64,000 nt of DNA from an uncultured Vampirovibrio sp. (GCA_910583725.1 CAJTXZ010000011.1:1-64000), one strand, 5' to 3'. Positions 42,435 to 51,915 are shown, numbered from the stretch's first letter. Made by a program: numbers and translations. The notes: generated from the sequence alone by a model not told the origin.

Positions 42435-42861
42435 AAAAACTGAATGAAGCTGTAAACATTCTGATGTAAATTTTTATTAACTATTTTCATCTTCATTGAC
42501 AAACCTTTTCTTTCATAAGTTTATCTTAATTTATGGCAAAATACACACAAGATGGCTGGGTATTGTGCGAAGAATAGCAAAACCCGCTTCTTACACGTAT
42601 TTTTATCTCAATAAAATTTTATATAATTCAAAACCAAAAATAATGCCGCAAGACAATGCGCATTAAATTTTAATGATTCAATTTTAAACATCAATATTCC
42701 ATGCCTCAAAATTTACAAAAATTTACAAAAAAACGGGCTTTTTCGCGATTTTTCTGGCAAAAAAATTCTTTTACGGTGTTTATAAAATCATACAAATATG
42801 CTATAATATTTTATGTTGTTAGCTAAAGTGTGCAGTGTGTTTAAAAATGGGAGGTGCATCC
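42435..42861. other. Gene-poor stretch with one promoter
   Basis: 427 nt without a convincing gene. At 42779-42807 TTTATA, a 17-nt spacer and TATAAT with an upstream TG make a good promoter for the 53-residue gene that follows. The rest is A/T-rich with no repeat seen. Confidence 0.5.
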
Positions 42862-43023
42862 ATGACTACTCTTGCAGAAAAGCTCAGTGTTAAGGCGCCG
42901 GGCAAATCAAAGTTTGATAGTGAATTTGAAAACTATCTAAAGAAACAATGTCTTAAAACCACATTTAACGGGATTGAACTTGAAACATTCAGCTGGTACA
43001 AAAAAATGCTAGGGCTGATGTAG
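42862..43023 (+). CDS. Small orphan protein
   Basis: 53 residues (MTTLAEKLSVKAPGKSKF at the start). GGGAGGTG lies 5 nt before the ATG at 42862, and a good promoter is 55 nt upstream, so expression looks real. It is charged, has no membrane segment and no recognised family. A strong terminator follows at 43130. Confidence 0.55.
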   Translation: MTTLAEKLSVKAPGKSKFDSEFENYLKKQCLKTTFNGIELETFSWYKKMLGLM

Positions 43024-43129
43024 CCTCTGTGGTTTTGTTTAGCACCCAAAGATGCCTAAAAACCTTATTTAACGGCATTTTACAAAAAGATTAAAAGAAT
43101 TAAAGTTTAATTTTAGTTTAATTCAGCAA

Positions 43130-43157
43130 AGGCGGGAATACATTCCTGCCTCTTTTT
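43130..43157 (+). terminator. Intrinsic terminator of 53-residue gene
   Basis: AGGCGGGAAT-AC-ATTCCTGCCT forms a 10-bp stem with one G-A mismatch and a short loop, followed by CTTTTTG. Confidence 0.85.
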
Positions 43158-43334
43158 GTAACTATTTTTGATAAAAACAGTTTAAATATTATTAACCGGC
43201 AATTTATATTAGCAGGCTGGCAACGCGCCTTTTGTGACAATTATAAGGCGGCAAATCCTTTACTGCTGTTTGTCGTTGGATTATACTGTAATTGGTTTTT
43301 TGGCCGTATTTTGCAAAGTAAAGAAAGACATATT

Positions 43335-43847
43335 ATGAAATATTGCCCTGAGTGTTCTGAAAAATTAATATTAAAAGAATCCTTTAATTGTGGCATTTCA
43401 GATGGCTTTGTTCCATACTGCACAAAATGCAGCAAGTTTCATTTCCCTATGTTTAATGTGGCTGCAAGCTCTGTTATCTATAATAAAGATTATTCAAAAA
43501 CGCTTCTTATTCAACAATACGGAAGGGGTGTCAATATTCTAGTTGCAGGCTATGTAAATAAGGGCGAAACCCTTGAAGATGCACTCATTAGGGAAATTAA
43601 AGAAGAAGTAAACCTTGATGTATCAACATATCATTTTAATGCAAGCAAATATTTTGGAAAATCAAACAGTTTAATTTGTAACTTTATCGTTACAACAAAT
43701 AATGAAGAAATAAAATGTAATCCCGAAGTTGATTTTGCAAAATGGTATTCAATTGAAGAAGCTAAAAATGTTGTCCTGAAAAACAGCCTTGCAGAAGAAT
43801 TTTTCTTAAAATCCCTATCTAAATTTCCACAAAAGGTTTTCAATTAA
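43335..43847 (+). CDS. NUDIX hydrolase with N-terminal zinc ribbon
   Basis: 170 residues. Two CxxC pairs (MKYCPECSE and YCTKCSKFHFP) form a zinc ribbon like that of NADH pyrophosphatase NudC. The NUDIX box is GYVNKGETLEDALIREIKEE, with Asn replacing the last Gly of the consensus (V-N-L). It probably hydrolyses a nucleoside diphosphate derivative; the substrate is open. The ATG at 43335 is used instead of an upstream TTG (43311), because it starts the zinc ribbon directly. Confidence 0.85.
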   Translation: MKYCPECSEKLILKESFNCGISDGFVPYCTKCSKFHFPMFNVAASSVIYNKDYSKTLLIQQYGRGVNILVAGYVNKGETLEDALIREIKEEVNLDVSTYHFNASKYFGKSNSLICNFIVTTNNEEIKCNPEVDFAKWYSIEEAKNVVLKNSLAEEFFLKSLSKFPQKVFN

Positions 43848-44029
43848 CAAACTAACCATCTTCTTTATTAATTGTGGTGTGTATTCAAATTGCCATACGC
43901 TATAAAGCCCAAACATACAAGATTTATTAAGAAACGTAAATATATTTTCAAAATATGGCAATTTTTATAATTCACAAAGCTTAAACAAGATGTATCAAAT
44001 ATACGATTAATAAAAAGGAAGGGAATAAC

Positions 44030-44521
44030 ATGCAAATTAACAACAGTCTGGCGCAAATTTCAAACAATCAAAGATTAAACAATGCAGCAAGGGTAAATAA
44101 CCAGCCCAGCTTTAGCGGTACAATAAAGCCTGCAGCGGCTGACGCTTTTATTAAGGAAACTAAAAAGTTTTCTTCTAATGTGGGTGAACAGAATCAAATT
44201 GTAAAAGCGTTTACTAAGATAATAGACAGGGTAAAACAAAGCCAGGTTCTTGATGTCGATGGAATTAGTAAGGCTAATGGTTTTGACTTTACATTTGTTG
44301 ATAAAACCAAAGTAGGCAAGCCTATTGATGGCAAACTTTCCTTTTCACTTAAAGGTTTAGAAGAAACACCGGAAGGCGTAATGGCAAAAATAGATATCCC
44401 AGGAGGCGGTAAAGTTCAATTAAATGACCCTGAATTGCCGATCAATGGTTTTGTTGATGTCTTTATAGATGAGCTTGACAAGCAAGAAGCAAAAGTTTTA
44501 GGTAAGGCAGTAAAATCTTAA
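44030..44521 (+). CDS. Orphan protein with SFSG motif
   Basis: 163 residues. The first 25 residues are Asn/Gln-rich, then QPSFSGTIK (27-33), the same kind of motif as in 7947, 18589 and 28419. The rest is a compact soluble region (VDKTKVGKPIDGKLSFSLKG, IPGGGKVQLNDPELPINGF) with no known fold. AAGGAAGGG precedes the ATG. A long GC-rich hairpin follows (44592-44630). Function unknown. Confidence 0.6.
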   Translation: MQINNSLAQISNNQRLNNAARVNNQPSFSGTIKPAAADAFIKETKKFSSNVGEQNQIVKAFTKIIDRVKQSQVLDVDGISKANGFDFTFVDKTKVGKPIDGKLSFSLKGLEETPEGVMAKIDIPGGGKVQLNDPELPINGFVDVFIDELDKQEAKVLGKAVKS

Positions 44522-44591
44522 ACTCCGGCACTTTTTAAAAGGCCAGATGAGCCTAAACTTAAACATAACTAAATAATAATTAATTAAACCC

Positions 44592-44630
44592 AATGGGCGC
44601 GCACATTTTATTGATTGACACGCGCCCATT
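44592..44630 (+). terminator. Hairpin after SFSG orphan
   Basis: AATGGGCGCG and CGCGCCCATT make a perfect 10-bp stem with a 19-nt loop, followed by TTAAATT. The loop is long and the T-tract weak, so it may terminate only modestly, or serve the convergent gene too. Confidence 0.5.
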
Positions 44631-44758
44631 TTAAATTACTGGTAAACTCTTTGAAGAATTTCTGTTAAAATCCTGCAAAAATCAATGTGCAAGCTTTATG
44701 CCGCCTGCAGATGCGATAAAAAACATTTAACAAGAGATGTAAATTTTATACAGCCTCC

Positions 44759-45388
44759 CTATTTTACTATCTCCATAACCTCATCTAAACCCTTCTTTGG
44801 CACTCTGTTTGGGTTTTCGGCGTACGGTTTTCCTATTGTTAAGATTGTAACAATTTTTTCATCTTCGCGAAGGCCAAGAATTTTTTTAAACTCATCATGC
44901 GCTAAAACAGGCGCCACCATCCAGCAGCTGCCAAGGCCAAGCGCATTTGCTGATAAAATCATATTTTCAATAGCTCCGCCCATACTTAAAAGATAAGAAT
45001 CCGGGCGCATTTTAGCAACTTCTTCCTTTGAATAATCAGCCTCTTCTAAAACCCCGCCCATAAAGGATTGCGCCTTAATTTCAACACAAACTATCACAAC
45101 AGGTGCATCCTTAAAAAACGCTGAATGCGCCTTATATCTTGAAACACCCTCTTTTGTTTCATCCTTAATCCTTGCCATAATTTCATCATATTTTGTTAAG
45201 ACTGCCTCCGCCATTTCATTCTTAATTTTTTGATTATAAACAGCTAAAAACCGCCAGTTTTGCACATTCATAGCAGCAGGCGCCAGCCTTGCAGAATTAA
45301 TTATCCTCTTGATTTCATCGTCTGTCGGTATATAATCAGCATATTTTCTGATAGTTTTTCTTGTATCAATACATTCAAATATTTCCAT
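44759..45388 (-). CDS. Nitroreductase-family flavoprotein
   Basis: 209 residues, FMN-dependent NAD(P)H oxidoreductase fold. Motifs: CIDTRKTIRKY, IINSARLAPAAMNVQNWRF for FMN binding, and GGAIENMILSANALGLGSCW for the dimer interface. AAGGAGT precedes the ATG. The substrate (quinone, nitro compound or other) is not apparent. Confidence 0.9.
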   Translation of the reverse strand: MEIFECIDTRKTIRKYADYIPTDDEIKRIINSARLAPAAMNVQNWRFLAVYNQKIKNEMAEAVLTKYDEIMARIKDETKEGVSRYKAHSAFFKDAPVVIVCVEIKAQSFMGGVLEEADYSKEEVAKMRPDSYLLSMGGAIENMILSANALGLGSCWMVAPVLAHDEFKKILGLREDEKIVTILTIGKPYAENPNRVPKKGLDEVMEIVK

Positions 45389-45417
45389 AATAAAACTCCT
45401 TATAGTAGAATAAATTT

Positions 45418-46191
45418 ATGAATAAAATTAAAATCTTAATTTCTATACTAGCTTTTTTTCTTTGCTTTGTAAACTGCCTTCATCCGCAATACGCCAAAGC
45501 TAAGCAGAATTTTGAATACAGCGTTTATACACCTGAAACCTTCCAAAGGCTCAACCAGGAAACTCCCCAGTTTGAGGCCGGCTCAAACATTCTATTCATT
45601 ATGGATTTTTCAAACTCTATGAATGAAAAAATGGGTCAAAAGACTAAACTCCAGGTGGCACTTGAAACTTTGACCATAATTTTGCCAAAAATTCCGGAGA
45701 GTGTAAAAACAGGCCTAAGAGTATATGGCCACAGAGCCGGTTTTACCTATCTTCAAGGCTGTATGGCATCAAAACTTGTAGTACCCTTTGCCCAAAGAAA
45801 TGCTGATAATATCCTTGGTGCACTTTATCACACCAGTGCAGTCGGCTGGACGCCTATAACTTATTCCCTAAAACAAGCCGTAAATTCTGATTTTGCAGCT
45901 ATTCAAGGCAAAAAACATATAGTATTATTGACAGATGGCGGTGAAAACTGTGATGAGAGCCCCTGCACATACGCTATAGAGCTGATGAAGCTGAGAGATG
46001 ACATTTCAATAGACGTGATAGCATTTGATATCAATGATGTTGAGGCAAATAACCAGCTAAGATGCGCTGCAGTTACTACAAGAGGCAAATTTTATACCGC
46101 AAATACGCCATATCAGCTGTTAGACAGCCTTTTTGAAAGCCTAAACATAGATAAAAACGTAAAAGGCACAATAAAAATGAATGAAAATTAA
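45418..46191 (+). CDS. Secreted von Willebrand factor A-domain protein
   Basis: 257 residues. A signal peptide (KILISILAFFLCFVNCL) is followed by a vWA domain (about 55-245). The metal-ion-dependent adhesion site is complete in outline: DFSNSM (D-x-S-x-S), VGWTPITYS (Thr) and LLTDGGENCD (Asp). VYGHRAGF and CDESPCTYA resemble the TadG/YfbK-like secreted vWA proteins. It might bind ligands or adhesins outside the cell. A TAGAAT hexamer ends 6 nt before the ATG, which may make the mRNA leaderless. Confidence 0.82.
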   Translation: MNKIKILISILAFFLCFVNCLHPQYAKAKQNFEYSVYTPETFQRLNQETPQFEAGSNILFIMDFSNSMNEKMGQKTKLQVALETLTIILPKIPESVKTGLRVYGHRAGFTYLQGCMASKLVVPFAQRNADNILGALYHTSAVGWTPITYSLKQAVNSDFAAIQGKKHIVLLTDGGENCDESPCTYAIELMKLRDDISIDVIAFDINDVEANNQLRCAAVTTRGKFYTANTPYQLLDSLFESLNIDKNVKGTIKMNEN

Positions 46192-46206
46192 GGAATTTTA
46201 GGAATT

Positions 46207-46632
46207 ATGAAACTCTCTGAAAGCCTGGAAGACTATCTGGAGGCGATTTACAACACAATCTTAAATAAAGGCGAGGCGAAGGTTACAGAAATCTCAAACA
46301 TTTTAAACGTCAAAAAAGCTTCTGTGACGGGTGCTTTGATAAGTTTAAAAAATAAGGGATTGATAAATTATGAGCCCTATTGCGCTATAACCCTGACAGA
46401 ACAAGGAAAAGCGCGCGCCTGTGAAATAATTGAAAAGCATAAAGTCATGAGCGAATTTTTGGAAAATATCCTAAAACTTCCCAGAGAAGAAGCCATCGAA
46501 AACGCCTGCAAAATGGAGCATATAATGTCAGAAACTATGTTTTGCCGGATGACAAAATTTTCTGTTTTTATTCAGGATTTATGCACAAAGTCCCCCGAAC
46601 TCAAGGCAAAAATTGAACAATTGTATAAATAA
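46207..46632 (+). CDS. DtxR/MntR-family metal-dependent regulator
   Basis: 141 residues with a winged helix (residues 4-65; EDYLEAIYNTI, KKASVTGALISLKNKG) and a dimer/metal domain. Metal ligands line up with the family: D9, E12, H78, C101, E104 and H105 (CKMEH). The cysteine at 101 is the position that is Cys in iron-sensing DtxR and Glu in manganese-sensing MntR, so an iron response is favoured, though not proven. It has no SH3-like domain. It lies 15 nt after the vWA gene. No iron or manganese transporter genes are nearby. Confidence 0.88.
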   Translation: MKLSESLEDYLEAIYNTILNKGEAKVTEISNILNVKKASVTGALISLKNKGLINYEPYCAITLTEQGKARACEIIEKHKVMSEFLENILKLPREEAIENACKMEHIMSETMFCRMTKFSVFIQDLCTKSPELKAKIEQLYK

Positions 46633-46747
46633 TTGCGAAAAACCATTACAGGCTAAAGCTTTTACAATCATCAAAACAAAATTCTTCCGGATTAACATTT
46701 TTAATACGTGCAGATTTTATATTGCTAAACATAATTTTTGGCAATTA

Positions 46748-46920
46748 TATACAATTTTACACTTGCTAATTAAATGATTATTTTTTTCATTCCGGGCCTT
46801 ATGTATAAAAATGAGCAGGATAAGTTTCACTTTGCTTTGAAACTTATTTGGAACACCCTTTTTATATATAAGGACTTCCATTGCAAGAAAAAGCCAAATA
46901 TTTTTGTATAAAATTGCATA
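46748..46920 (-). repeat. Structured intergenic element, copy 2
   Basis: 173 nt, reverse orientation. The outer helix is 15 bp (46748-46762 with 46906-46920) with two G-T pairs. CTTGC pairs with GCAAG (46883-46887 / 46762-46766). The collar matches copy 1 (CTTGCAATGGA; GGAATGAAAA...CATTTAA). The central hairpin has a CCTTATGTATAAAAA stem and an inner ATAAGTTTC/GAAACTTAT helix shared with copy 3. It lies in a 565-nt gap between the DtxR-type gene and 47198. The remainder of that gap holds a TTGACA (47027) with TACAAA 17 nt later, a weak promoter candidate. Confidence 0.85.
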
Positions 46921-47197
46921 TTATTACCCATTTTTTAAAGAGAGAATGTCATAAACCCGCATAAAAATGTATAAAGAAGGATGACTGTCAAGAACACTAC
47001 ATACAATTGGATATAATAAGTTAGGCTTGACAAACTTTTTTGTTTATTTTACAAATTAAATTTGTTAGGCAAAACTAACAAAATCTATAAAATACAAAAC
47101 CCGCTACACAAAGCCTTTTTGAAGCTATGGCTTTTTATAAAAGCCTATGCTGCAGCCAATACAAGATATAAAAATCAGTTAGAATAAGGACATTACT

Positions 47198-48520
47198 ATG
47201 AAAACATCCGTCATTGGTAAATTTTTAGACCAGCCTCTCATTATAAGCAAATTAAAGGATAAAACTCCAAAACTCTTGGCGGGCGCAGCTTTTGCCTATG
47301 GCGCATATGATACCTTGAAAACAAAAAAAGAGGATAGAAAAAACCGCGCCATAAAAAATACAATTATATTATCAACCGTCACAGCCACTTCTTTAATTAG
47401 CGCCTTTGGGCTTAAAATAGGCAAAAAACAGCTATTTTCAGGCCTTGTAAATGTCAAAAACCAAAAAGAAATTTTGGCCGGTCAAAAAAATGTAATTGAC
47501 AATTTCCTAAAAGAAAACCACGTTGATAAAAAAACACAAGAAGCGTTAAGTAAAGCAAAAACAGGCATTTTGGGACTTAAAGATACTAAAGAAGTCCTTA
47601 AATTGGCTAATTCGAATGTGAAAAACTCTCAAAACGCACAGTATAATGGCATAGACGAACTTTTTGATACACTATTTTCTAAAAAAGAAAATTTGAATGC
47701 GAAAGAAATATTTAAAGAAACAGGCAGATTGTCGTTTTTGGGCCTTATGCCTGTGGCCTCAGGCGTTATTAGCGGTATTTTGGCTGAAAAAATTACAGAC
47801 GAAAATACCCCAAAATCCTCATCCGACAAGATAAAAGAGGGTGCTTACCAATTTTTAGCTAACATTTTTATGTGCAACGTAGGCGCAGCCGGCGCATTGT
47901 TCGCTGCTGAAAGATTGCAAAAGGCAGGTAAAATAAAAGCTTTAACCCCAATTAAAAAACTCGGCGTCATTATGGGTGGAATATTTATAACAGGCATTAT
48001 GGGGGGCAGCTTTGTGGCAAATTGGATAGGCAAAAAGGTTTTAGACCCGATTTTTGATAAAAAATACAAACATCCAAAAACCCAGCTGCAACAAGGCTTT
48101 GCTTTATATTCACCCCTGGCGTTTAAAGGGGATGAATTTAACAAAATCACTGGCGGCAAAGCCTTGAAAGTCACACAGGACAAACCTTTTAAACCTAACC
48201 AGCCCGCCGTGCCAACAAAAACGCATATTTCTGGCGGTAATGAACCCATAATGCACGCAAACTCCCCGGACATAGAAAATAGCTCGCGCGTGAAACCTGC
48301 TCATTGCGGGCAAATTACAGATACTCATCCGCTAAAAACTAAGCATAGTGCGCTTTATGCTGAAAGAAAACCCGAACTTTTAGATATGGCGCTGCATACA
48401 GACGATATTGCAACAGCAGGCATATTGTCGGGCTTTAAATGGATTGAGCCCATGCTGCCCCTAATGTACACTATATCAGGCTATCGGGCAGGCATAGGCT
48501 ATAGAAATAACGCTAAATAA
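47198..48520 (+). CDS. Orphan multi-segment membrane-associated protein
   Basis: 440 residues. Hydrophobic and Gly/Ala-rich segments lie near 25-37, 55-70, 178-195, 222-240 and 255-278. The C-terminal third is polar and ends with ALYAERKPELLDMALHTDD and GFKWIEPMLPLMYTISGY, another possible membrane-facing stretch. AAGGAC precedes the ATG. No domain could be recognised. Its basic N-terminus (KTKKEDRKNRA) follows a Gly/Ala helix, as in other orphans here. Confidence 0.55.
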   Translation: MKTSVIGKFLDQPLIISKLKDKTPKLLAGAAFAYGAYDTLKTKKEDRKNRAIKNTIILSTVTATSLISAFGLKIGKKQLFSGLVNVKNQKEILAGQKNVIDNFLKENHVDKKTQEALSKAKTGILGLKDTKEVLKLANSNVKNSQNAQYNGIDELFDTLFSKKENLNAKEIFKETGRLSFLGLMPVASGVISGILAEKITDENTPKSSSDKIKEGAYQFLANIFMCNVGAAGALFAAERLQKAGKIKALTPIKKLGVIMGGIFITGIMGGSFVANWIGKKVLDPIFDKKYKHPKTQLQQGFALYSPLAFKGDEFNKITGGKALKVTQDKPFKPNQPAVPTKTHISGGNEPIMHANSPDIENSSRVKPAHCGQITDTHPLKTKHSALYAERKPELLDMALHTDDIATAGILSGFKWIEPMLPLMYTISGYRAGIGYRNNAK

Positions 48521-48530
48521 GCATTTTAGG

Positions 48531-49097
48531 CTAAAATTCAACCTTTGGCGCTTGTTTTTCAGTCTCTGTTATTTCAAAATAATCTCTCTGTTTAATCCCT
48601 GAAACCATCGCTACAATTGAGGTTGGGAAGGTTCTGATTACGGAATTTATAGATTTTACGCTTTCGTTATAGTCTCTTCTTGCTGTTGCTATGCGGTTTT
48701 CAGTGCCTGCAAGTTCATCCTGTAAAGCCACAAATGACCTGTCAGCCTTTAATTCCGGATATCTTTCAACCACCAAAAGAAGCCTTGAAAGCGCGCTGTT
48801 TAACTCGCCCGTGCTTTGCTGTACAGCCTTTACGTCCTTAGAATTTATCGAGCCTGCTAATTTGGACCTTGCTTCCGCTATGTTGGTAAAAACCTCCTTT
48901 TCATGCGTAGCATAGCCTTTTACGGTGTTTACAAAGTTTGGAATAAGGTCATTTCGGCGCTTTAATTGGTTTTCAACCTGTGCCCAGTTTGCGCTGACAT
49001 TTTCATCCATCACCTGCAGCCTGTTGTATGTGCCGGCAAAAACCGAACCTATCGCAAGAATAACCGCCAAAATCCCTAGTAATATTGCACTTTTCAT
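48531..49097 (-). CDS. lemA: LemA family protein
   Basis: 188 residues. An N-terminal membrane anchor (about 4-22) is followed by the LemA helical domain: NRLQVMDENVSANWAQVENQ, KRRNDLIPNFVNTVKGYA, ERYPELKADRSFVALQDEL and NRIATARRDYN. LemA proteins are commonly paired with TPM/YgcG proteins, as here (gene at 49284, same strand, 186 nt upstream of lemA). Biochemical role is unsettled. GGAGAAAA lies before the ATG. Confidence 0.92.
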   Translation of the reverse strand: MKSAILLGILAVILAIGSVFAGTYNRLQVMDENVSANWAQVENQLKRRNDLIPNFVNTVKGYATHEKEVFTNIAEARSKLAGSINSKDVKAVQQSTGELNSALSRLLLVVERYPELKADRSFVALQDELAGTENRIATARRDYNESVKSINSVIRTFPTSIVAMVSGIKQRDYFEITETEKQAPKVEF

Positions 49098-49283
49098 ATT
49101 TTTCTCCTTTTATACGTCCTTTTACATTGTATTTACTGCTTTTTAATTATTTCACTTTCTGTAAAGCTTCGTCATTAGTATATTTTACGTTTGTAAATCA
49201 TTAAAACCTTTACTCTGGGCTGTTTTATAATATTTATTACGCTGAAAGCCCCTTCTATCTTGCCTTTAGCGGCTCTATAAATT

Positions 49284-49979
49284 TTACCATCCTCTGGATG
49301 AGCCTCCCCCGCCAAAACCGCCCCCTCCGCCAAAGGAAATTTTGCCTCCTCCGCCAAATCCGCCGCCAAACCCTCCGAAACCGCCGCCAAAACCCCTTGG
49401 GCCAAATAAAATCAGAAATATTATTATGATAAGCAATATTGTCCCAAAATCATCCTCTCCTCCTTCCGGAAGAGGCTTTTGCCCGGATAGTTCTACATTA
49501 TAGCCTTTTGCAACCTCATGTGCAACAGCCAAAACTCCGGCCACTGTGCCCTTTTCGTAGTTTCCCTCCCTAAAGTAGGGTATCATATAATTATCTAAAA
49601 TCCTTCCTGCCTTAGAATCAGGAAGAATGCCCTCAAGGCCGTAACCCACTTCTATCCTTGCTTTTCTGTCATTTGGCGCCACAAGAATAACAGCCCCGTT
49701 GTTTAATTTTTTGTCCCCGATTTTATATTGCCTGCCTATTTCAAGCGAAATATCTTCTATTGGCCTGTTATCAAGGCTTTTAAGGGTAACAAGAACCACA
49801 TCAGCCTTTGTTTTATCCTGTAATTCAAGCAATATCTGATTTAGCGCCCTTTTATTGCTTTCTGATACAATGTTTGCATTATCCGCAATAAAACCCTCAA
49901 AATTTAAGGCCTCAAGGCAGTTTCCGCCGCATACTGAAATTATTAAAAACAAAAATATTAAAATTATTTTTTTTATCAT
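49284..49979 (-). CDS. TPM-domain (YgcG-like) exported membrane protein
   Basis: 231 residues from the ATG at 49979; an upstream TTG at 50021 would place 14 residues before the signal peptide. The N-terminus (MIKKIILIFLFLIISVCGG) is a signal sequence. The TPM domain (about 30-165) reads FIADNANIVSESNKRALNQ, VVLVTLKSLDNRPIEDISLE and IEVGYGLEG. A membrane segment (about 180-196) is followed by a Gly-rich tail ending in GFGGGGSSRGW, typical of the family. It forms a cluster with lemA. Confidence 0.85.
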   Translation of the reverse strand: MIKKIILIFLFLIISVCGGNCLEALNFEGFIADNANIVSESNKRALNQILLELQDKTKADVVLVTLKSLDNRPIEDISLEIGRQYKIGDKKLNNGAVILVAPNDRKARIEVGYGLEGILPDSKAGRILDNYMIPYFREGNYEKGTVAGVLAVAHEVAKGYNVELSGQKPLPEGGEDDFGTILLIIIIFLILFGPRGFGGGFGGFGGGFGGGGKISFGGGGGFGGGGSSRGW

Positions 49980-50057
49980 AACCGCCGTACAGTCAAATAT
50001 TTTAGCATTTTTTTTATTCAAAAAAAGTATAATTTAAAAAACAAAAATCACAAGCCC

Positions 50058-50075
50058 CCGGCTGGTGCCAGCCGG
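50058..50075. repeat. GC-rich palindrome
   Basis: CCGGCTGG-TG-CCAGCCGG is a perfect 8-bp inverted repeat, unusually GC-rich for the region. It lies upstream of both the TPM gene and the U32-like gene and is not followed by a T-tract. The rest of 50022-50244 shows nothing recognisable. Confidence 0.45.
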
Positions 50076-50244
50076 CATAAAACATTTCAAGGCTTCTTGC
50101 CAAATGCTGATATGACCGCCATATAGGCTAAAGCCTTATCTCTGCGGGCGCTTATCCTGCCTTAATACCGCATGTCAAATAAAATTTTGCCTAAAATTCC
50201 TAATTTACTTGACTTTGCCCCTATAAATCTATAACATACAAAAT

Positions 50245-51915
50245 ATGAAAGAAATTTTTGTGGTTTCGCCAATAAAACATCCTGAGGACATTTTAAACTT
50301 TACAAAAAATGTAAAGTGCAGAGAATTTTACGTTTATCACCACCGCTTTATGAAAAATACTCCAAAGGGTGATTTTCAGTATATTAACGAATATATTGAT
50401 GCCGCAAAGCAAACAGGCTCAAGGATTTTTGTAAATTTTAAGCATTCTATAACAGAAGAAGATGTAAATGTTACAAAAAAATTCATTCAATTCCTTGCAA
50501 CCACAGACATTGACGGCATTTTTGTAAATTCCTACGGAATTTTGGAAATCATAAAAACGATGGATTTGCCCTTCAAGGTTATAATTGATTCATATTTTGA
50601 TATTCATAACCTCTCAGGCGTTGAGTTTATGGAGATGTTTCATAAAATTGACGGCCTCATAATTACAGAAGAAGTTTACCTTAAAAACATCGAAAAAATA
50701 AAAAAATACGCTAAAATTCCCCTCTCAGTTGATTCAGATAACCTTCCCTACTTTGCCGAGGATTTAATAAAATCAAAGGCAATAAGCGCTGTTGTAATAA
50801 AAGGCAAATTTTCAACGAGCGAAGAAATTTTAGACGGAATTAAGCTTGTTGAAAAGATTTTGGCTAAACCAAAAATGTTTAAGGAGCAAAAACTTCCCTT
50901 TAAACACGTTAGAAAAAGTTTTTACAAAACCATACATTTTTCAGGCGAAATCGTCTCAGCAACAGGCGAAGATTTTAAGTTTGCAAATTATATTCAAAAA
51001 TATGACTGGAAACTAAGGTGCAAAAGGCTTAAAAAGTTTGATTATTCAAAACTTCAACTGCCAAGGCTGAATTTAAGGCTCTCAAGCCTGGAACAGTTTA
51101 AGGAGCTTCGAAAATTTATTTATACTATGGGCTTTAACCCCGTTAACTCAATTGAATACGGCGAAGTGGCATCTACGGCCGATTTGGCAACAATTCCTTT
51201 TGAGGAATTAGTAAACCGCGCAAGGGATTTTTGTGATGAATTTGGTATGGATTTAAATATTTCAACCCCGAGAATCCTTATAGAAAGAGACTTTGAGAGG
51301 GTTTATGAAACAGTAAAAATGCTTTGTCTAATAGAGCCAAGGCCAAAAACGGTTGTAATCAATAATATCGGTTTCTTCTGGGCAAAGATGAATGATAGCG
51401 AATTTCAGACAACGCCTGTTGAAATAGGCGCCGGTATTAATCTTTTAAACAGTTATTCAATTAAATGTTTGTCAAACCTGAATCCTATTGATACGCTTGA
51501 TTTTTCAGCCCTTGGCGATGAAGAAAATATTATAAAATGCATTAAAAAAACAAAAAGGGTAATCAGAACCAAAAAAATCCGGATTGCGGGCGCAAAAAGA
51601 GTAGAAAGCCTTGGTTTATGTCCCTTAAATTGCAATTCTGCTGTGGTATCAAGGCTTATGTGTGCAGCCCCCTGTCACAAAGGCCATTGGTCTGTTAAAG
51701 ACCCGTCTTTAAATAAAATTTTACCCTTTGTTGTTGATGGTTTTTGTAAAATGCATATGTTTGAAGCAGATATTGAAGAAAATTTCGATAAAATTCCATA
51801 TTATCAAAGCCTCGGGTTTAATGAATTTGTGATAGATTTCCTTGCAATCCATTCTGCCTTGCTTCCCAAGCTTTTAAAGAACTATCTTTGTTTTTGGGCA
51901 TCTTTTGAGGGTTAA
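50245..51915 (+). CDS. U32 peptidase-like protein, apparently duplicated barrel
   Basis: 556 residues, soluble. The first half (1-210) has the TIM-barrel rhythm of peptidase U32 proteins: DILNFTKNVKCREFYVYHHR, DGIFVNSYGILEIIKTM, and KVIIDSYFDIHNLSGVEFM. The second half repeats the pattern (KTVVINNIGFFWAK, INLLNSYSIKCLSNLNP) and ends with a cysteine cluster, LGLCPLNCN...LMCAAPCHKG...FCKM, like the U32 C-terminal metal or FeS region. U32 relatives act in tRNA, ubiquinone or rRNA modification. This is a divergent member; activity is unknown. Confidence 0.55.
   Translation: MKEIFVVSPIKHPEDILNFTKNVKCREFYVYHHRFMKNTPKGDFQYINEYIDAAKQTGSRIFVNFKHSITEEDVNVTKKFIQFLATTDIDGIFVNSYGILEIIKTMDLPFKVIIDSYFDIHNLSGVEFMEMFHKIDGLIITEEVYLKNIEKIKKYAKIPLSVDSDNLPYFAEDLIKSKAISAVVIKGKFSTSEEILDGIKLVEKILAKPKMFKEQKLPFKHVRKSFYKTIHFSGEIVSATGEDFKFANYIQKYDWKLRCKRLKKFDYSKLQLPRLNLRLSSLEQFKELRKFIYTMGFNPVNSIEYGEVASTADLATIPFEELVNRARDFCDEFGMDLNISTPRILIERDFERVYETVKMLCLIEPRPKTVVINNIGFFWAKMNDSEFQTTPVEIGAGINLLNSYSIKCLSNLNPIDTLDFSALGDEENIIKCIKKTKRVIRTKKIRIAGAKRVESLGLCPLNCNSAVVSRLMCAAPCHKGHWSVKDPSLNKILPFVVDGFCKMHMFEADIEENFDKIPYYQSLGFNEFVIDFLAIHSALLPKLLKNYLCFWASFEG

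Noticed and set aside
46748..46920. Integron attC site
   Set aside because: The repeats lack the GTTRRRY/RYYYAAC core sites, the copies are not arrayed, and no integron integrase is present.
49175..49405. A 76-residue minus-strand frame rich in Ala/Glu
   Set aside because: It is an out-of-frame reading of the Gly-rich tail of the TPM protein, running into noncoding DNA.
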